Source: Betaproteobacteria bacterium
GTDB lineage: Bacteria; Pseudomonadota; Gammaproteobacteria; Burkholderiales; SG8-39
DNA length: 64,000 nucleotides
Assembly: GCA_947476535.1 (NCBI GenBank)
Contig: CANJRC010000003.1
Location: 28,034 to 92,033, forward strand
Direction: 5' to 3'
In this document: in pieces, positions 39,984 through 49,152 of the stretch
How the letters are laid out: each line of letters opens with the position of its first letter
Numbering within the stretch: position 1 is the first letter of the stretch
The notes under the pieces: model-generated
The model's database searches: none
The model's input: the letters and a program-made list of their open reading frames with translations, nothing else
What the model was told of the DNA's origin: nothing
Program-made: the position numbers and the translations under genes

Positions 39984-42281
39984 TCAGCGACGCGCCGCTG
40001 ACAAGACGCCGGGAACTTCCCCCAGCAGCGCCAGCGTGCGCCCCAACTGCGCCATGTCCTTCACCTCCACAGAAAGTTGCGTCGTCACGGGGACCTTTCG
40101 TGAAAGCGTGCTCACCCCAGTCAGGTTGATGCGCTCACGCGCCAGCGCCTCCGACACCTCGCGCAGGACCCCGACACGCTCGCCGGTCTGGATGATGATG
40201 TCCACGGCATAGGCGTCCTCACGCCCACCACCGACAGCCGTAGAAGAGGCGCCCCACTCCGCACTGATGGCGCGCTCAGGGTCCTTCTCGATCAGTCGCG
40301 CCAGGCTCTGGCAGGCTGCGCGGTGGATGGACACGCCCCGCCCGCGCGTCACGTAGCCGGTGATGCGCTCCGGGCGCACCGGCCGGCAGCACTTGGCCAG
40401 CTGCGTCATCAGGCGATCCACGCCCACCACCAGCACGCCCGTCCCGTGGCGATCGGCGCGCCCGGGCCGGGCGCGCGCCGGCTCGCGCTCGATCTCCGTC
40501 GGCACCTCGTCCGCTTTTTCCCCAGCCACAGCACGGATGCCTTCTTGCAGCTTTCGCGTGCCCACTTCCTCGCGCCCGACCGCCGCAAACAGCTCGTCTG
40601 CGGATTCGAATCCGAGGGCATCGGCCAGCGCCTCCAGCTTGAGCCCAGTCTTCCCCTCGCGCTGCAGTCCGCGCTCGACGATGGCACGCCCGTCGGCAAT
40701 GGTCTGCTCCAGTGCCAGGGTGTTGAAGTACTGGCGCACCTTGTTGCGGGCGCGCGAGCTGCGGATGAATCCGAGCGCGGAGTTAAGCCAGTCGCGCGAG
40801 GGCCCGCCTGACTTGGTGGTGACAATCTCCACCCGCTCGCCGTTCTTCAGTGCGCGGTCGAGCGGCACCATGTGGCCATCGACGCGCGCGCCGCGGCAGC
40901 GATGCCCGAGCTCCGAGTGCAGCGCGTAGGCAAAATCCACCGGCGTGGAACCGGCCGGCAGGTCGAGCACGCGGCCCTGCGGCGTGAGCACGTACACGGT
41001 CTCGTCGAGGGCCGCATGCTTGAACTGCTCCACCCAGTCGGCCGAATCCACGACCTCGTCGCGCCAGGCAAGCACCTGGCGCAGGAAGGCGATCTTGTCA
41101 TCGAAGGGGTCGCCGCCCGCGGTCTTCTTCGACGGGCCGCCGCCTTCCTTATAGCGCCAATGCGCCGCCACCCCGAGCTCGGCATGGCGATGCATCTCGT
41201 GGGTGCGAATCTGCACTTCCAGCGCGCGCCCGTCAGGGCCGATCACCGCCGTGTGCAGCGAGCGGTAGAAATTGCCCTTGGGTCGCGTGATGTAATCGTC
41301 GAACTCCTTCGGGATCGGCTGCCACAGGTTGTGCACGATGCCGAGCACCGCGTAGCAATCCTTCACGTCCTCGACCAGCACCCGCAGCGCGCGCACATCG
41401 TAGATCTGCGCGAAGTCGAGCGACTTGGCGCGCATCTTGTTCCAGATGCTGTAAATGTGTTTGGGCCGCCCGCTGATCTCGGCGCGGATGCCAGCCGCCT
41501 CCACCTCCCGCCGCAGGCTATCCATGCCCTCCAGGATCATCTGTTCGCGCTCAATGCGCCGCTCGTCGAGCTGCGAGGCGATGCGCTTGTAGGTTGCGGG
41601 CTCGAGGAAGCGGAACGACAGGTCTTCCAGCTCCCACTTCAACTGCCACACGCCCAGCCGGTTGGCGAGCGGCGCATAGACGTCGAGCGTCTCGCGCGCC
41701 ACCGGCTGTCGAACCTCGTCAGGCGCGCGGGTCAGGTAGCGCAGGGTCTGGGTGCGGCTGGCAAGCCGCAGCAGCACCACCCGGATATCCTCCACCATGG
41801 CGAGCAGCATCTTGCGCAGGATCTCGACCTGCGATTCGCCGCCGGCTGTGCTCTTGTTCCCCTTGCCACCCTTGGCGGCTGCAGCTTCGAGAGCCACGCT
41901 GCGCGTCACCACCCGCAGGGCATTCAGGCGCGTGATGCCGCCGACCAGCGCGGCGATCGACGGACCGAAGGACGCCTCCAACTTGTCCTGGCCATGCTCG
42001 GCATAGGTCGGAATGGCAAACAGCAGCCCGGCAGCGATGGTGTCCGCGTCCAGCTTGAGTGCGGCGATGTTGCCGGCAAGTCCCAGCGCGTGCGCCATGG
42101 CCGGCTCGCCCGTGCCCAGCAACTTGTCCGCGTAGGCCTGCATCGCGAAGTGGTGTGCGCGCTCGACCAGCGATCGATCTGCCTCGGAGAGGTCTACCGT
42201 AAGCGCCGCCGGCAGCGGCGGGATCGCTTCGTCAGCGTGCCCCTTTCCTCCCCCTTCCACCAGTGATGTCCCCGCCTTCAT
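39984..42281 (-). CDS. relA: GTP pyrophosphokinase RelA, synthetase only
   Basis: This ribosome-associated (p)ppGpp synthetase of 765 residues drives the stringent response. The N-terminal hydrolase domain lacks the HD motif, with LLFAIPTY at 86-93 where SpoT has a His-Asp pair, so it should not degrade (p)ppGpp. The synthetase domain contains IYDVRALRVLV, the RelA-type EFDDYITRPKGNFYRSLHT and EVQIRTHEMH. A TGS domain (VYVLTPQGRVLDLPAG), a zinc-finger-like stretch (LAKCCRP through RAACQSL) and a C-terminal ACT domain follow. A SpoT-type hydrolase should exist elsewhere in the genome. Confidence 0.95.
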   Translation of the reverse strand: MKAGTSLVEGGGKGHADEAIPPLPAALTVDLSEADRSLVERAHHFAMQAYADKLLGTGEPAMAHALGLAGNIAALKLDADTIAAGLLFAIPTYAEHGQDKLEASFGPSIAALVGGITRLNALRVVTRSVALEAAAAKGGKGNKSTAGGESQVEILRKMLLAMVEDIRVVLLRLASRTQTLRYLTRAPDEVRQPVARETLDVYAPLANRLGVWQLKWELEDLSFRFLEPATYKRIASQLDERRIEREQMILEGMDSLRREVEAAGIRAEISGRPKHIYSIWNKMRAKSLDFAQIYDVRALRVLVEDVKDCYAVLGIVHNLWQPIPKEFDDYITRPKGNFYRSLHTAVIGPDGRALEVQIRTHEMHRHAELGVAAHWRYKEGGGPSKKTAGGDPFDDKIAFLRQVLAWRDEVVDSADWVEQFKHAALDETVYVLTPQGRVLDLPAGSTPVDFAYALHSELGHRCRGARVDGHMVPLDRALKNGERVEIVTTKSGGPSRDWLNSALGFIRSSRARNKVRQYFNTLALEQTIADGRAIVERGLQREGKTGLKLEALADALGFESADELFAAVGREEVGTRKLQEGIRAVAGEKADEVPTEIEREPARARPGRADRHGTGVLVVGVDRLMTQLAKCCRPVRPERITGYVTRGRGVSIHRAACQSLARLIEKDPERAISAEWGASSTAVGGGREDAYAVDIIIQTGERVGVLREVSEALARERINLTGVSTLSRKVPVTTQLSVEVKDMAQLGRTLALLGEVPGVLSAARR

Positions 42282-42525
42282 CCGATGCGCGCCCTGTCCG
42301 AACCCTATCGCCGTACTATGGCATGCCTGCCAGGCAACAGCAGCAACCCGATGGCTTCATTATGTCACCGGGTGGCGGCAGCACCGACGATCCTGCTCCG
42401 GCAAAGTGCGGATTCTGGTATGGTTTCTGCCGCACGCTGCGATCGGAAGGGCCCGAGTGAGCCCGCTACGCGCCGCAGCCTTGCTTCAACCAGCACTTTC
42501 CCACCACCATGAGGAGAACCTCCCG

Positions 42526-43269
42526 ATGAGCCGCGAGAAAATAGAAATCAAAACCAAGGACGGCGTCTGCCCCGCCACCGTATTCCGTCCAGACGACAAC
42601 AAGACCTACCCCGCTGTGATCTTCTTCATGGACGGCCTGGGCATCCGCCCCGCCATCCTCGACATGGCCGAGCGCCTGGCGAAATACGGCTACGTAGTGC
42701 TGATGCCCGACACGTTCTACCGCTACGGAAAATATGACCCCCTGGTCCCCAAGGACGTATTTGCCTCGGGCGACGTAATGAAGGCGATCGGCCACCTGTT
42801 CAGCACCACTAACAACGAGAAGGCCGGACGCGACACCGAGGCGTTCATCAGCTACCTCGACACGCGCAAGGACATCCTGGGCAAGAAGATCGGCACCACC
42901 GGCTACTGCATGGGCGGGGGCATGGCACTAACGGCCGCGGGCCTTTACCCGGACCGCATCGCTGCAGCAGCGAGCTTCCACGGCGGCAAGATCGCTGACG
43001 CGACCTCGCCCACAAGCCCGCACCTGCTCGCGCCGAAGATGAAGGGCTTCATCTATGTCGCCGGCGCGGTCAACGACAACTCCTACCCGCCGGAGATGGC
43101 CGTGCTGATGGAAAAGGCCCTCACCGACGCCAAGGTTGCGCACAAGTGCGAGATCTACGAAGGCGCCCTGCACGGCTGGACACAGACCGACTTCCCCATC
43201 TACAACAAGGATGCGGCAGAGCGGCACTGGACGGAACTGACGGCGCTGTATGCGCGCGCGCTGAACTAG
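42526..43269 (+). CDS. Dienelactone hydrolase family protein
   Basis: This 247-residue alpha/beta hydrolase belongs to the dienelactone hydrolase family. The nucleophile is likely Cys128 in TTGYCMGGGMALTAAG, and the catalytic His lies in GALHGWTQTDFP. Family members open dienelactones in chloroaromatic degradation or act on other esters; no chlorocatechol genes are nearby, so the substrate is open. The start at 42,526 is set by GAGGAGA 9 bases upstream. It is divergent from relA across 244 bases in which I see no other gene. A good terminator follows. Confidence 0.88.
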   Translation: MSREKIEIKTKDGVCPATVFRPDDNKTYPAVIFFMDGLGIRPAILDMAERLAKYGYVVLMPDTFYRYGKYDPLVPKDVFASGDVMKAIGHLFSTTNNEKAGRDTEAFISYLDTRKDILGKKIGTTGYCMGGGMALTAAGLYPDRIAAAASFHGGKIADATSPTSPHLLAPKMKGFIYVAGAVNDNSYPPEMAVLMEKALTDAKVAHKCEIYEGALHGWTQTDFPIYNKDAAERHWTELTALYARALN

Positions 43270-43291
43270 GACGCTGCAAGCGCTGGCAAGG

Positions 43292-43323
43292 GCCGCTCCG
43301 GTGTAAACCGGGGCGGCTTTTTT
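43292..43323 (+). terminator. Intrinsic terminator after dienelactone hydrolase gene
   Basis: GCCGCTCCGG-TGTAAA-CCGGGGCGGC forms a 10-bp stem with one G-U pair, followed by six T residues at 43,318-43,323. It lies 22 bases after the stop codon and is a strong rho-independent terminator. Confidence 0.9.
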
Positions 43324-43378
43324 ATGTCAGTATTTATTACGTTTGAATCAGTGAGGCTTTGACTCTAGTGTAAAGATG

Positions 43379-44254
43379 TCAGGATTTCCTGAACTGCCTG
43401 AAGTTCGGCTTGCGCTTCTCCATGAAGGCGCTCGCCCCTTCGGTCATCTCCGGTCCGCCCGCAAGCCGGATCAGCACTTGCTTGGCATGCTCGTTGGCCG
43501 ACTGCAGCATGTCCCACCAGACGTTTGAGTTGATCTTGGTGATCTCGAGATAGGCCGGGCTGCGATCGAGCAGTTCTTCCGCCCACGCGGTCACCTCCTT
43601 CTTGAGTTCCTTCAGTGGCACCACCTTGTTCACCCAGCCCATGTCGTAGGCCTGCTGGGCCGTATAGAGGCGGTTCAGGTAGCAGACCTCCCGCGCCCGC
43701 TTCTCGCCGATGGTCATGGCGAGCAGGTTGTTGGCGCCGAAGATGGGGGAGCTGCCGATGCGTGGGCCGGTCTGGCCGAACTTGGCGTTGTCGGCGGCGA
43801 TGGCCAGGTCACAGGCGATCACCAGCTCGTTGCCTCCACCGACGGCATAGCCATTGACCGCGCCGATGATGGGCTGCGGGATGCGGCGCATGGTGTTGAT
43901 GAGGTCCTCAGCATGGTTGAAGAGCTTGCGGCCCATGCCGATGTCGAAGTTGGCGAGGTCCTTGAGGAAGCCGCCCGAGCAAAAGGCCTTGTCGCCGGCC
44001 CCGGTGAGCACCACCACGCCGATCCCGCCGTCTTCTCCGCACTCCTTGAACGCGAGATTGAGCTCACGAAAGGAGTTGGCATCCACCGCGTTGTAGCGAT
44101 CCGGCCGGTTGAGCGTGATCCAGGCAATCTGGCCCTTTTTCTCGACGATGACGTCGCTGTACTTGCTTTTTGCGACCTTCGATTTTCCCGTTGATGTCTT
44201 TTTCGGTGCGGCTCGTTCTGCATCAACCTTCTTTGCCTTTTCCTTCTTTGCCAT
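43379..44254 (-). CDS. Crotonase-family enoyl-CoA hydratase/isomerase with basic N-terminal extension
   Basis: This crotonase-fold protein of 291 residues contains LNRPDRYNAVDA, AFCSGGFLKDLA and NGYAVGGGNELVIACDLAI. The later FGQTGPRIGSSPIFGA and LNRLYTAQQAYDMGWVN resemble the MenB/BadI subgroup, which hydrates, cyclises or hydrolyses cyclic CoA esters. Residues 1-34 form an unusual Lys/Ala-rich tail (MAKKEKAKKVDAERAAPKK onward). An AGGGAGAA site precedes the ATG at 44,254. It is the last gene of a four-gene CoA cluster and is convergent with the dienelactone hydrolase gene. The exact reaction is not known. Confidence 0.83.
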   Translation of the reverse strand: MAKKEKAKKVDAERAAPKKTSTGKSKVAKSKYSDVIVEKKGQIAWITLNRPDRYNAVDANSFRELNLAFKECGEDGGIGVVVLTGAGDKAFCSGGFLKDLANFDIGMGRKLFNHAEDLINTMRRIPQPIIGAVNGYAVGGGNELVIACDLAIAADNAKFGQTGPRIGSSPIFGANNLLAMTIGEKRAREVCYLNRLYTAQQAYDMGWVNKVVPLKELKKEVTAWAEELLDRSPAYLEITKINSNVWWDMLQSANEHAKQVLIRLAGGPEMTEGASAFMEKRKPNFRQFRKS

Positions 44255-44366
44255 GGTGTTCTCCCTGTTGAGTGATTGTTCGACTTGACGCTTTGACGCA
44301 ATGCCCCCCATGCCACGGCACTTTCTTCTCGATCAATGCCGGCAATGTCCTTGGGGAAGTACCTGT

Positions 44367-45479
44367 TCAACCATCCGAGATGATTCCCTGCAGTCGATCC
44401 ATGGCATCACTGTACTCGGTCAGCATGTCCGTGATGACCTGCCGCACCGTCGTCTCAGCGGACATCGAATGCACGATCTGCCCGACGGGCGGGCTCATGA
44501 AATCCTTGGCGTGGCCGCGCGCAATGCGAAGGCGGGCCTCCATGGTTGCGATCGTTTGCAACGGCATCGGCAGTACGGGAGGCGCCCCTGGCTGCTCCCA
44601 CGCCTCGGTCAGCTTGCTGCGCAGCACGCGGCACTGCTTTCCGGTACGGCTCAGGGTCTGGACGGCGTCCTCCGCCCTCGCCGCGAACAGCGCCCGCTTC
44701 TCCTCGGGCAGCAGGTCGCTTTCCCTTGTCCCCAGCCAGATGGACCCGCACCAGATACCACTCGCCCCCATGGCCAGTGCCGCCGCCATCTGCCTGCCGC
44801 TGCCGATGCCGCCCGCCGCGAGCACGGGCGTGGGAGAAACGGCATCCACGACTTGCGGCCAGAGAATCATGGAACTGATGTTCCCGGTATGCCCGCCCGC
44901 CTCGGCGCCCTGGGCCACGATGACGTCCACGCCCGCCTCGCGCTGTTTGCGCGCGTGCTCGACCCTGCCGACCAGCGCGCCCACACGGATACCCAGCGCA
45001 TGCACCCGCTCCACCTGCTCGCGTGAGGGCACCCCGAGCGCATTCACCACCATCTTGATCGGGTGCTTGAGCGCGACATCGAGCAACGCTTCACTCTCTT
45101 CGCGCGTCATGTTGACCTTCGCAATCTCCGCCTCGATCATTGCATCCGCTTCGGTGCGCGGAAGCGGCGGCACATGCGCCGCATCAAGCAGCTCGCGCAG
45201 GAAGCGCACCTGCTGTTGCGGAACGGAATGGACGTCGAGTTTTACGCTGCCGAGGTCCGCGTGGCGGTTGGGCATCAGGAGGTCCACGCCATAGGGTTTG
45301 CCGTCGACGTGATCGTCGATCCAGCGCAACTCCTCCTCGAGCTGATCCTTGGTGAAGTAGCCGGCGCCCAGGCAGCCGAATCCCCCAGCACGCGATACCG
45401 CCGCAACCACGTCCCTGCAGTGGGAAAAGGCGAATATCGGCAGCGCTATGTCCAGCATTTCGGTGACTGCAGTTTTCAT
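44367..45479 (-). CDS. Nitronate monooxygenase-like flavoprotein
   Basis: This 370-residue TIM-barrel FMN protein belongs to the nitronate monooxygenase/2-nitropropane dioxygenase family. IVAQGAEAGGHTG holds the expected catalytic-region His, and PVLAAGGIGSGRQMAAALAMG the phosphate-binding loop. Many members in CoA-ester clusters are not true nitronate oxidases, and some act as enoyl reductases, so the reaction is open. The start at 45,479 was chosen; the frame is open further into the thiolase gene. It lies 40 bases after the thiolase gene. Confidence 0.83.
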   Translation of the reverse strand: MKTAVTEMLDIALPIFAFSHCRDVVAAVSRAGGFGCLGAGYFTKDQLEEELRWIDDHVDGKPYGVDLLMPNRHADLGSVKLDVHSVPQQQVRFLRELLDAAHVPPLPRTEADAMIEAEIAKVNMTREESEALLDVALKHPIKMVVNALGVPSREQVERVHALGIRVGALVGRVEHARKQREAGVDVIVAQGAEAGGHTGNISSMILWPQVVDAVSPTPVLAAGGIGSGRQMAAALAMGASGIWCGSIWLGTRESDLLPEEKRALFAARAEDAVQTLSRTGKQCRVLRSKLTEAWEQPGAPPVLPMPLQTIATMEARLRIARGHAKDFMSPPVGQIVHSMSAETTVRQVITDMLTEYSDAMDRLQGIISDG

Positions 45480-45519
45480 TGCGCTCCTGTCCGGACAATA
45501 TGTTCGGGTTATGACCGGG

Positions 45520-46725
45520 CTAGGCGCCGTGCTGCCCGAGAATGGTGATCGAGCACACGTTCTGGTTCGGAAAGCCGCCCAGGTTGTGTACCAATCCGCG
45601 CACCGGATTCTTGGCGCGCTGGCGCGCGCCGGCGCGCCCGAGCAGTTGGAGATACAGCTCATAGGTCATGCGCAGGCCGGACGCCCCGATGGGGTGCCCG
45701 AAGCACTTCAATCCGCCGTCGATCTGGCACGGCAGCTTGCCATCGCGATCGTAGAACCCGTCCATGATATCGCGCACCGCCCCGCCCTCGGGCGAGAGCT
45801 GCAGGTCCTCCATGGTCACCAGCTCGGTGATGGAAAAACAGTCGTGCGCCTCGACCAGTGAAATCTCGTCGCGCGGACGCTTCACGCCGGCCTCCGCGTA
45901 AGCGCGCCCGGCGGCGATGCGCGCGGTCATGAAGTACGAGCCGTCCCAGGAATTGTGCTGCGCCTCGGTGCCGTTGGACACCGACAGCTGCATGGCCTTG
46001 ATCGAGACGAGGTCCTTCTTTCCCAAGGAGCGGGCAATCTCCGGAGTAGTGACGATAGCGCATGCGGCCCCATCGGACACCCCGCAGCAGTCGAACAGCC
46101 CCAGCGGTTCGGACACCATGGGCGCATTGAGCACCTGATCTTCGGTCACCTTGTTGCGCAGGTGCGCCTTGGGGTTGAGGCTGGCGTTGTCATGGCTCTT
46201 GACTGAAATGTGCGCCATGGCCCGCTTGAGGTCCTCCTTGCCCACGCCGTGCTTGGCGCGGTAGGCCGAGGCGATCTGCGCAAAGTTTCCCGGGGCGGAA
46301 ACGTTGGCCCAGTACATGGAATTGAGCGCACCGCGACTGCGCTGCGGCAGCCCCCCGTAGCCGGTGTCCTTGAGCTTTTCCACGCCCAGCGCCAGCGCAA
46401 TGTCGCAGGCGCCGCTGGCCACCGCGTAGGTCGCGCCGCGCAAGGCCTCCGAGCCACTGGCGCAGAAGTTCTCCACCCGTGTCACGGGGATGTAGGGCAG
46501 GCGCAGCGCCATGGCGAGCGGCACACCCGACTTGCCGACGTGGATGTCCTCGAAGGCCGTGGACAGCCAGGCCGCTTCGATCTGCTTGGTCTCGATGCCG
46601 GCGTCCGACAGCGCCTCCGTATAGGCCTCGACCATGAGATCCTCGGCGTTAGACTCCCAGCGCTCCCCGAACTTCGAGCACCCCATGCCGAGGATTGCTA
46701 CCTTGTCACGAATACCTGTTGCCAT
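45520..46725 (-). CDS. Thiolase-family protein (SCP2-thiolase type)
   Basis: This 401-residue thiolase-fold protein has the nucleophile Cys88 in RVENFCASGSEALRGA, His in VEAHDCFSITE and the CGHP-type block KCFGHPIGASG. It matches the sterol-carrier/archaeal-type thiolases that usually operate with a small OB-fold (DUF35) partner. Here the OB domain is carried by the adjacent upstream protein. It would cleave or form beta-ketoacyl-CoA. It lies 18 bases downstream of the synthase-OB gene, with AGGGAGAAGAC just before the start. Confidence 0.88.
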   Translation of the reverse strand: MATGIRDKVAILGMGCSKFGERWESNAEDLMVEAYTEALSDAGIETKQIEAAWLSTAFEDIHVGKSGVPLAMALRLPYIPVTRVENFCASGSEALRGATYAVASGACDIALALGVEKLKDTGYGGLPQRSRGALNSMYWANVSAPGNFAQIASAYRAKHGVGKEDLKRAMAHISVKSHDNASLNPKAHLRNKVTEDQVLNAPMVSEPLGLFDCCGVSDGAACAIVTTPEIARSLGKKDLVSIKAMQLSVSNGTEAQHNSWDGSYFMTARIAAGRAYAEAGVKRPRDEISLVEAHDCFSITELVTMEDLQLSPEGGAVRDIMDGFYDRDGKLPCQIDGGLKCFGHPIGASGLRMTYELYLQLLGRAGARQRAKNPVRGLVHNLGGFPNQNVCSITILGQHGA

Positions 46726-46743
46726 TGTCTTCTCCCTGAGCCT

Positions 46744-48201
46744 TCAGGCAGCAATCGCTGCAGAAACCGGCGCCGCTTTCCAGAAATAGCGCACGAAGCC
46801 GCGCTGCGAATCCACTTCCTTGATGCGAAACACCATGCGCATGGGCATGCCGACGTCCACCGCACCGACATCCACGTCGGTGAAATCGACCGTCATCCGC
46901 CCCCCCTCGTCGAACTGCACCATGCCGTAATGCGCCGGCGGATCCGGGCAATAGGTGAGCTGGTCCGCCGACCACGTCTGGATGCGCCCGTGAAAATCGG
47001 CGAACGGCTGATCCACCTGGCTGCCACTTGCGCCACACGCCGGGTTGACGCAGATCGCCGCCTTGGGAAACTGGATGGTTCCGCAACGCTCGCAGCGCCC
47101 GCCGACCAGCCCCAGGATCATGTCGCGGTTGCGGTACAGCGTGGTGAGCGGCGTCTGCTTGTCGGCCTCGGCGCGCAGGCCGCGCTCCAGTTTCACCAAG
47201 TCATTGAAGGCGAGAAAGCGCGAATAGCTCGCCAACTCCTTGCGCGCAGCCAGCGATGAAGCCACGGTGTCGGGTCGCGCCTTGTCGATACCCGCTGTCA
47301 CCTCGAACAACAGCGCATCGACCCCCTGCCCGAAGCCGATCACGAGGATGCGCTCGCCCGGCTTGGCGGTTTCGAGCACCTGCGCGAGCATCAGCAGCGC
47401 GTGCGCAGCGCCGGTGTCACCGCAAACCCCGTCCAGGTTGCCGCGCACGCGATCATCGGCAATGCCGGCCTTCTTGGCCACGGCCTGCGGCACGCGCGAC
47501 AGCGTGCAAGGCATGCAGAAGTGGTGAATGGCATCGGCCGAGACCCCGGCATCGACCAGCACGCCGGCAATCACTGGCGGAACGAGCTTGAGGTAACCCT
47601 CCTCGCGAATCCAGCGCTCCTCCCAGCCGTAGTCGAACTCGCGCCCCTGTGCACGGTAATGATCGACGAAATCCACCGAGGTCGAGCGCTGCGCCACGAG
47701 GCGGGCGATGCCGTCGCCTTCCTCGACTAGGACGGCGACAGCCGCATCGCCCGAGGTCATTTCCTGTACGCTGCCCGCCGGGCTGTGTCGCTTCTCGCCG
47801 GCAAGCACCAGCACTCTTTGCTTGCGCGCCAATGCGGTATCGAACGCGGCCAGCAGCGCCGTGGTGCCAGCGCGCTGCGAGGCGCCCACGTCCATGGTGC
47901 GCAATGCACCCGCAGCACCCAAGGCCTCGGCCACGATACCTGCGTTCTGGCGCACGGCGAACGGCGCCGTGGTGCTGGCAAGATAGATGGCACCCGGGCC
48001 GGTCCCCGCCGTCTTGCCCAGCACGCCCCGCGCCACCTCCACCGCCATGGTGACGACGTCCTCGTCCCAATTGGCGACTGCACGCTCGCCTTTCCCGTAG
48101 GGCTTCAGCCCCGGATTGAACCAGGCGTTGGCCTCGGTCATGAGCTTGCGTGATAGTCTCAGGCGCGGTATGTACGCGCCGATTGCAGATATTCCCGCCA
48201 T
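46744..48201 (-). CDS. KAS III/HMG-CoA synthase-like protein fused to DUF35 OB-fold
   Basis: This 485-residue fusion has a ketoacyl-synthase-III/HMG-CoA-synthase-like domain at residues 1-340 and a C-terminal rubredoxin-like zinc ribbon plus OB fold (GGRCERCGTIQFPKAAICVN from about 370). The zinc cysteines are complete. The motif that aligns by eye with the active-site ACYAGT of HMG-CoA synthases reads SQRAGT, putting Gln109 at the cysteine position. It may therefore be non-condensing, decarboxylating or a scaffold. GGAGGGG 3 bases before the ATG at 48,201 fixes the start. It is the first gene of the cluster with thiolase, flavoprotein and crotonase. Confidence 0.82.
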   Translation of the reverse strand: MAGISAIGAYIPRLRLSRKLMTEANAWFNPGLKPYGKGERAVANWDEDVVTMAVEVARGVLGKTAGTGPGAIYLASTTAPFAVRQNAGIVAEALGAAGALRTMDVGASQRAGTTALLAAFDTALARKQRVLVLAGEKRHSPAGSVQEMTSGDAAVAVLVEEGDGIARLVAQRSTSVDFVDHYRAQGREFDYGWEERWIREEGYLKLVPPVIAGVLVDAGVSADAIHHFCMPCTLSRVPQAVAKKAGIADDRVRGNLDGVCGDTGAAHALLMLAQVLETAKPGERILVIGFGQGVDALLFEVTAGIDKARPDTVASSLAARKELASYSRFLAFNDLVKLERGLRAEADKQTPLTTLYRNRDMILGLVGGRCERCGTIQFPKAAICVNPACGASGSQVDQPFADFHGRIQTWSADQLTYCPDPPAHYGMVQFDEGGRMTVDFTDVDVGAVDVGMPMRMVFRIKEVDSQRGFVRYFWKAAPVSAAIAA

Positions 48202-48360
48202 TTCCCCTCCAGAAAAACCACTGGACTTGGCTCCAGTCGCCACCGCAGTTTATCAATGAATGCGCAAGGACCATTCGCCAGCGCCGCGGCGCGCCCGGAG
48301 TCGCGCCTTTGCACCGTCTACCGGTATTCAGAGAACCTCGCCAAGCCTCATAATGCGCGA

Positions 48361-49131
48361 ATGGCCTTCCTGAAATCCTGGCGCCGCAAGCGCGCCCTCG
48401 CCAACACGCAGATCGATGCCGCACTGTGGCTGCGCGTGGTCGGTCGCCTGCGCTTTCTACGCGGACTGACGGCCGATGAACTGTCGCGACTGCGCGAACT
48501 GGCCATCCTCTTCCTCGACGAAAAGGAATTGCACGGCGCGGGGGGACTTGCAATCGACGACGACATCTGCCTTTCCATTGCGGTCCAGGCCTGCCTGCCC
48601 ATCCTTAACCTTGGCATGGATGCCTACGCTGGCTGGGTGGGCGTCGTCGTATACCCTGATGAGTTCATCATCGAACACGAGGAGATGGACGAGAACGGTG
48701 TGGTGCACCGCTTTCAAGAGGGAGTATCCGGCGAGGCATGGGATGGCGGGCCGGTGGTGCTGTCCTGGCGCGACGCCTCCAGCGGCAGTTTCGCCGGTTA
48801 CAACGTGGTCATCCACGAATTCGCGCACAAGCTCGCGATGTCCGGCGCCGACGACGAGGGCTTTCCACTGCCGCGCTCAGACATGGACCGCCCCCAATGG
48901 CAGGACGCATTGCACGCCGCCTTCCAGCGCTTCACCGGCCAGGTCGATCGTGGCGAACCGACCATCGTCGACCCCTATGCATCCGAGCACCCTGCCGAAT
49001 TCTTTGCCGTCATGAGCGAGATGTTCTTCACGTCATCGGCTGTGCTCGCGCGAGACTGGCCCGAGCTGTATGCACAGCTGACCGCCTACTACCGGCAGGA
49101 CCCTGCCGGGACGCTCACCCCCGCCAGCTGA
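48361..49131 (+). CDS. mtfA: MtfA-family zinc peptidase (M90)
   Basis: This 256-residue protein has the MtfA fold with the zinc motif HEFAH at residues 152-156, inside YNVVIHEFAHKLAM, and a downstream Glu in EHPAEFFAVMSEMFF. E. coli MtfA binds the repressor Mlc and has aminopeptidase activity, which is family knowledge. The ATG at 48,361 gives the normal N-terminus MAFLKSWRR. It is divergent from the synthase-OB gene and followed by a flavodoxin-like gene 21 bases later. Confidence 0.9.
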   Translation: MAFLKSWRRKRALANTQIDAALWLRVVGRLRFLRGLTADELSRLRELAILFLDEKELHGAGGLAIDDDICLSIAVQACLPILNLGMDAYAGWVGVVVYPDEFIIEHEEMDENGVVHRFQEGVSGEAWDGGPVVLSWRDASSGSFAGYNVVIHEFAHKLAMSGADDEGFPLPRSDMDRPQWQDALHAAFQRFTGQVDRGEPTIVDPYASEHPAEFFAVMSEMFFTSSAVLARDWPELYAQLTAYYRQDPAGTLTPAS

Positions 49132-49152
49132 CTGCTCGCAACCGGGCGCACG

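Noticed and set aside
40872-42266. A 464-codon open frame opposite relA
   Set aside because: relA is complete with all its domains. The opposite-strand product is low-complexity His/Arg/Leu and has no motif.
47453-48553. A 366-codon minus-strand frame overlapping the synthase-OB gene and the start of mtfA
   Set aside because: It is out of frame with two well-supported genes and its composition is Arg/Gly/Ala-rich noise.
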